Origin: Segetibacter koreensis DSM 18137
GTDB taxonomy: Bacteria; Bacteroidota; Bacteroidia; Chitinophagales; Chitinophagaceae
Direction: 5' to 3'
Assembly: GCF_000374045.1 (NCBI RefSeq)
Contig: NZ_KB893386.1
Span: 159,928-223,927, forward strand
Length of the DNA stretch: 64,000 bases
Every line of letters begins with the position of its first letter. Position 1 is the stretch's first letter. The position numbers and the translations under genes were made by a program. The notes under the pieces were generated by a model that worked only from the letters and a program-made list of their open reading frames with translations, did no database searches and was not told the DNA's origin. Shown here one piece after another: positions 62,568-64,000 of the stretch.

Positions 62568-64000
62568 ATGAGGCAAGTTAATTATCTATTGCTTTTCTGC
62601 ATTCTTTTACTTGCCTTCTTTACCAATGGATCGAAAGCTCAAACTTCCGTTTTTGCTGTTGACCTTTCTGCTAAACCCGATACCAATTGGAATATTACCA
62701 ATATTTCGAGAAATGGAGCTTTCTGTAATTCATCAAATTGTATTAAGTTTGATGTTACTGTTAATCCCCTTTCTACCCAACTTGGATTTGATGTTGCAAA
62801 TCCTGCTCCAACAGGCAATTCAGCTTTTTACCAGGTTAATTGTGGTCCTGCTACATCCCTAGGCACTAAACTTTGTGTTTCCGGGGTGCCGACTTTTTCC
62901 ATCACCTTTTGCAAAACCGGCAATGATCAACCGATTTATACTTTGTCAGCCAGCCGGGGATATTCGGGATCTGCTGATATTGCAATAAGAGCAGATGGAA
63001 ACTGTGCCGGGAAGATGGGTGTGCAAGGCATGCAGAAAAGTTCAGTTACCTGGACATCCATTTATCCCGGAACAACGGGTGCTTATAACTCCTATCTAAG
63101 TTGCACTACAGGTTGCGATACCGTTTCTGTTACTACGGCTCCCGGAGCTCCCTCTTATATCGATTATAAGGTTACTGGCTCAGTTAATGGCTGCTCTTCA
63201 GGATCTGTATCTGATACAATAAGAGTTTACTCTTATCCATCTTTAAACCTTGCTATAACACCTTCCAATCCTACTATTTGTTCGGGTGGCCCAACTAGTG
63301 TTACCTTAACAGCAACGCCAACAGGTGGCAATCCTTCTTATACATATAGTTGGACTGGTCCAAATGGTTTCACGTCATCCTTACAATCACCTACTGTAGC
63401 TACAGCAGGCTTGTATACAGTCTCTGTTTCCGATAATACAAATTGCTCTCCTGTTACAAAAACGGTAACAGTAGTTGCGTCAGCTACCCCAACTGTTACC
63501 AGTGCAGCAACTAACATTCAATGTAGCGGTGTTGCACAAAACTATAATATCACGAGCGGGGTGACCGGAACAACCTATACCTGGAGCAGAGCTGCAGTAA
63601 CCGGAGTCAGTAATGCTGCGGTAACAGGACAGACAGCTAACAGCATCACAGAAACTTTGATCAATACTACTACTTCACCTGTGAATGTAACCTATATCAT
63701 TACTCCGTCAGCCAATGGTTGTACGGGTACTGCTTTTAATTATGTGGTAACCGTGAACCCGACCGCTACCGTGACGGCTGTTCCTAACCAGGTGGTTTGT
63801 AATAATGCTTTGACAACAGCGGTAAACTTTGCCAGTCCGACAACAGGGGGAGCTATCACTTATAACTGGATGAACAATGCTCCTTCCATCGGCCTTGCTG
63901 CCAGTGGCTCAGGCAATATTGCTTCTTTTACTGCTGTCAATACCGGTACTGCACCGGTTACGGCTACCATTACCGTTACTCCTGCTTATGCTAACGGGGG
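62568..64000 (+). CDS. Large secreted PKD-like repeat protein, N-terminal part (runs off the window)
   Basis: The frame is open from the ATG at 62568 to the window end (477 codons and more). It starts with a signal peptide (YLLLFCILLLAFFTNGSKAQ). A Cys-rich N-terminal domain (about 25-215) is followed by Ig/PKD-like repeats: LTATPTGGNPSYTYSWTGPNGFTSS, SGVTGTTYTWSRAAVTG, and TPSANGCTGTAFNYVVTVNPTATVTAVPNQVVCNN. Composition is dominated by Thr, Ser, Ala, Val, Asn and Gly. This is the pattern of giant Bacteroidota adhesins and gliding or T9SS cargo proteins. A C-terminal sorting domain would lie outside the window, so secretion by T9SS (PorV is encoded at 31354) is inference. Confidence 0.85.
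   Translation, partial: MRQVNYLLLFCILLLAFFTNGSKAQTSVFAVDLSAKPDTNWNITNISRNGAFCNSSNCIKFDVTVNPLSTQLGFDVANPAPTGNSAFYQVNCGPATSLGTKLCVSGVPTFSITFCKTGNDQPIYTLSASRGYSGSADIAIRADGNCAGKMGVQGMQKSSVTWTSIYPGTTGAYNSYLSCTTGCDTVSVTTAPGAPSYIDYKVTGSVNGCSSGSVSDTIRVYSYPSLNLAITPSNPTICSGGPTSVTLTATPTGGNPSYTYSWTGPNGFTSSLQSPTVATAGLYTVSVSDNTNCSPVTKTVTVVASATPTVTSAATNIQCSGVAQNYNITSGVTGTTYTWSRAAVTGVSNAAVTGQTANSITETLINTTTSPVNVTYIITPSANGCTGTAFNYVVTVNPTATVTAVPNQVVCNNALTTAVNFASPTTGGAITYNWMNNAPSIGLAASGSGNIASFTAVNTGTAPVTATITVTPAYANG

Overview
The window reads as chromosomal DNA of a Bacteroidota bacterium, most likely family Chitinophagaceae or a near relative. The support is: AT-rich intergenic DNA; promoters with the Bacteroidota -7 box TAnnTTTG instead of a sigma70 -10 box; many Bacteroidota-type lipoproteins; the type IX secretion protein PorV; bacillithiol synthase BshA; a Bacteroidota-type AMP nucleosidase; and a TonB-plug/macroglobulin protein. 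I saw no rRNA, tRNA, CRISPR array, integrase or insertion sequence.

Region 1 (1-8.1 kb) holds a DUF6064 membrane-protein gene broken by an in-frame TGA, a small coiled-coil protein, two P-type cation ATPases (one Ca2+-type-like, one MgtA-like), a small secreted protein and a 3-hydroxyacyl-CoA dehydrogenase. Region 2 (8.4-19.3 kb) is a run of mostly single genes for exported or enzyme products: a lipoprotein of unknown function, an esterase/SMP-30 fusion, an NTF2-like protein, YdcF, a Tat-exported Gfo/Idh/MocA oxidoreductase, a YciF-type ferritin-like protein, a Tat-exported DsrE-like protein, a cupin and an L,D-transpeptidase. Region 3 (19.4-26.2 kb) is a stress/energy island: PEP synthase, four double-domain universal stress proteins and a small DoxX-like membrane protein. 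Four 5-4-5 palindromes of the FNR/CRP type (577, 3696, 22843, 25235) sit at fixed distances from TAnnTTTG boxes in front of genes of regions 1 and 3. They suggest one oxygen- or redox-responsive regulon, and this is the most striking signal in the window.

Region 4 (26.7-37.5 kb) is mostly core functions: BshA, an EnvC-like factor, a DUF4292 lipoprotein, dUTPase, IspF, PorV, a DUF2339 membrane protein, an HsdR-N-like nuclease-fold protein and AMP nucleosidase. Region 5 (37.6-42.4 kb, all minus) encodes a glutamine-synthetase-like ligase, an iron-containing alcohol dehydrogenase, a class I amidotransferase-type gamma-glutamyl hydrolase and an aldehyde dehydrogenase. Together these could form a gamma-glutamylation route for an amino alcohol or amine. 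Region 6 (43.0-46.8 kb) has the MlaE/F/D lipid transport genes and a D-2-hydroxyacid dehydrogenase.

Region 7 (46.9-50.6 kb) is a tandem family of three lipoproteins sharing a module with two cysteines exactly 84 residues apart, present twice in the third member. Region 8 (50.8-62 kb) holds a TIGR01777 epimerase, a TonB-plug/MG2 protein, an MBL hydrolase, a 1.1 kb-residue-scale surface protein with propeller and barrel parts, RsgA, a gamma-class carbonic anhydrase homologue and a class III aminotransferase. The window ends inside a large secreted repeat protein that is a plausible T9SS cargo or adhesin.
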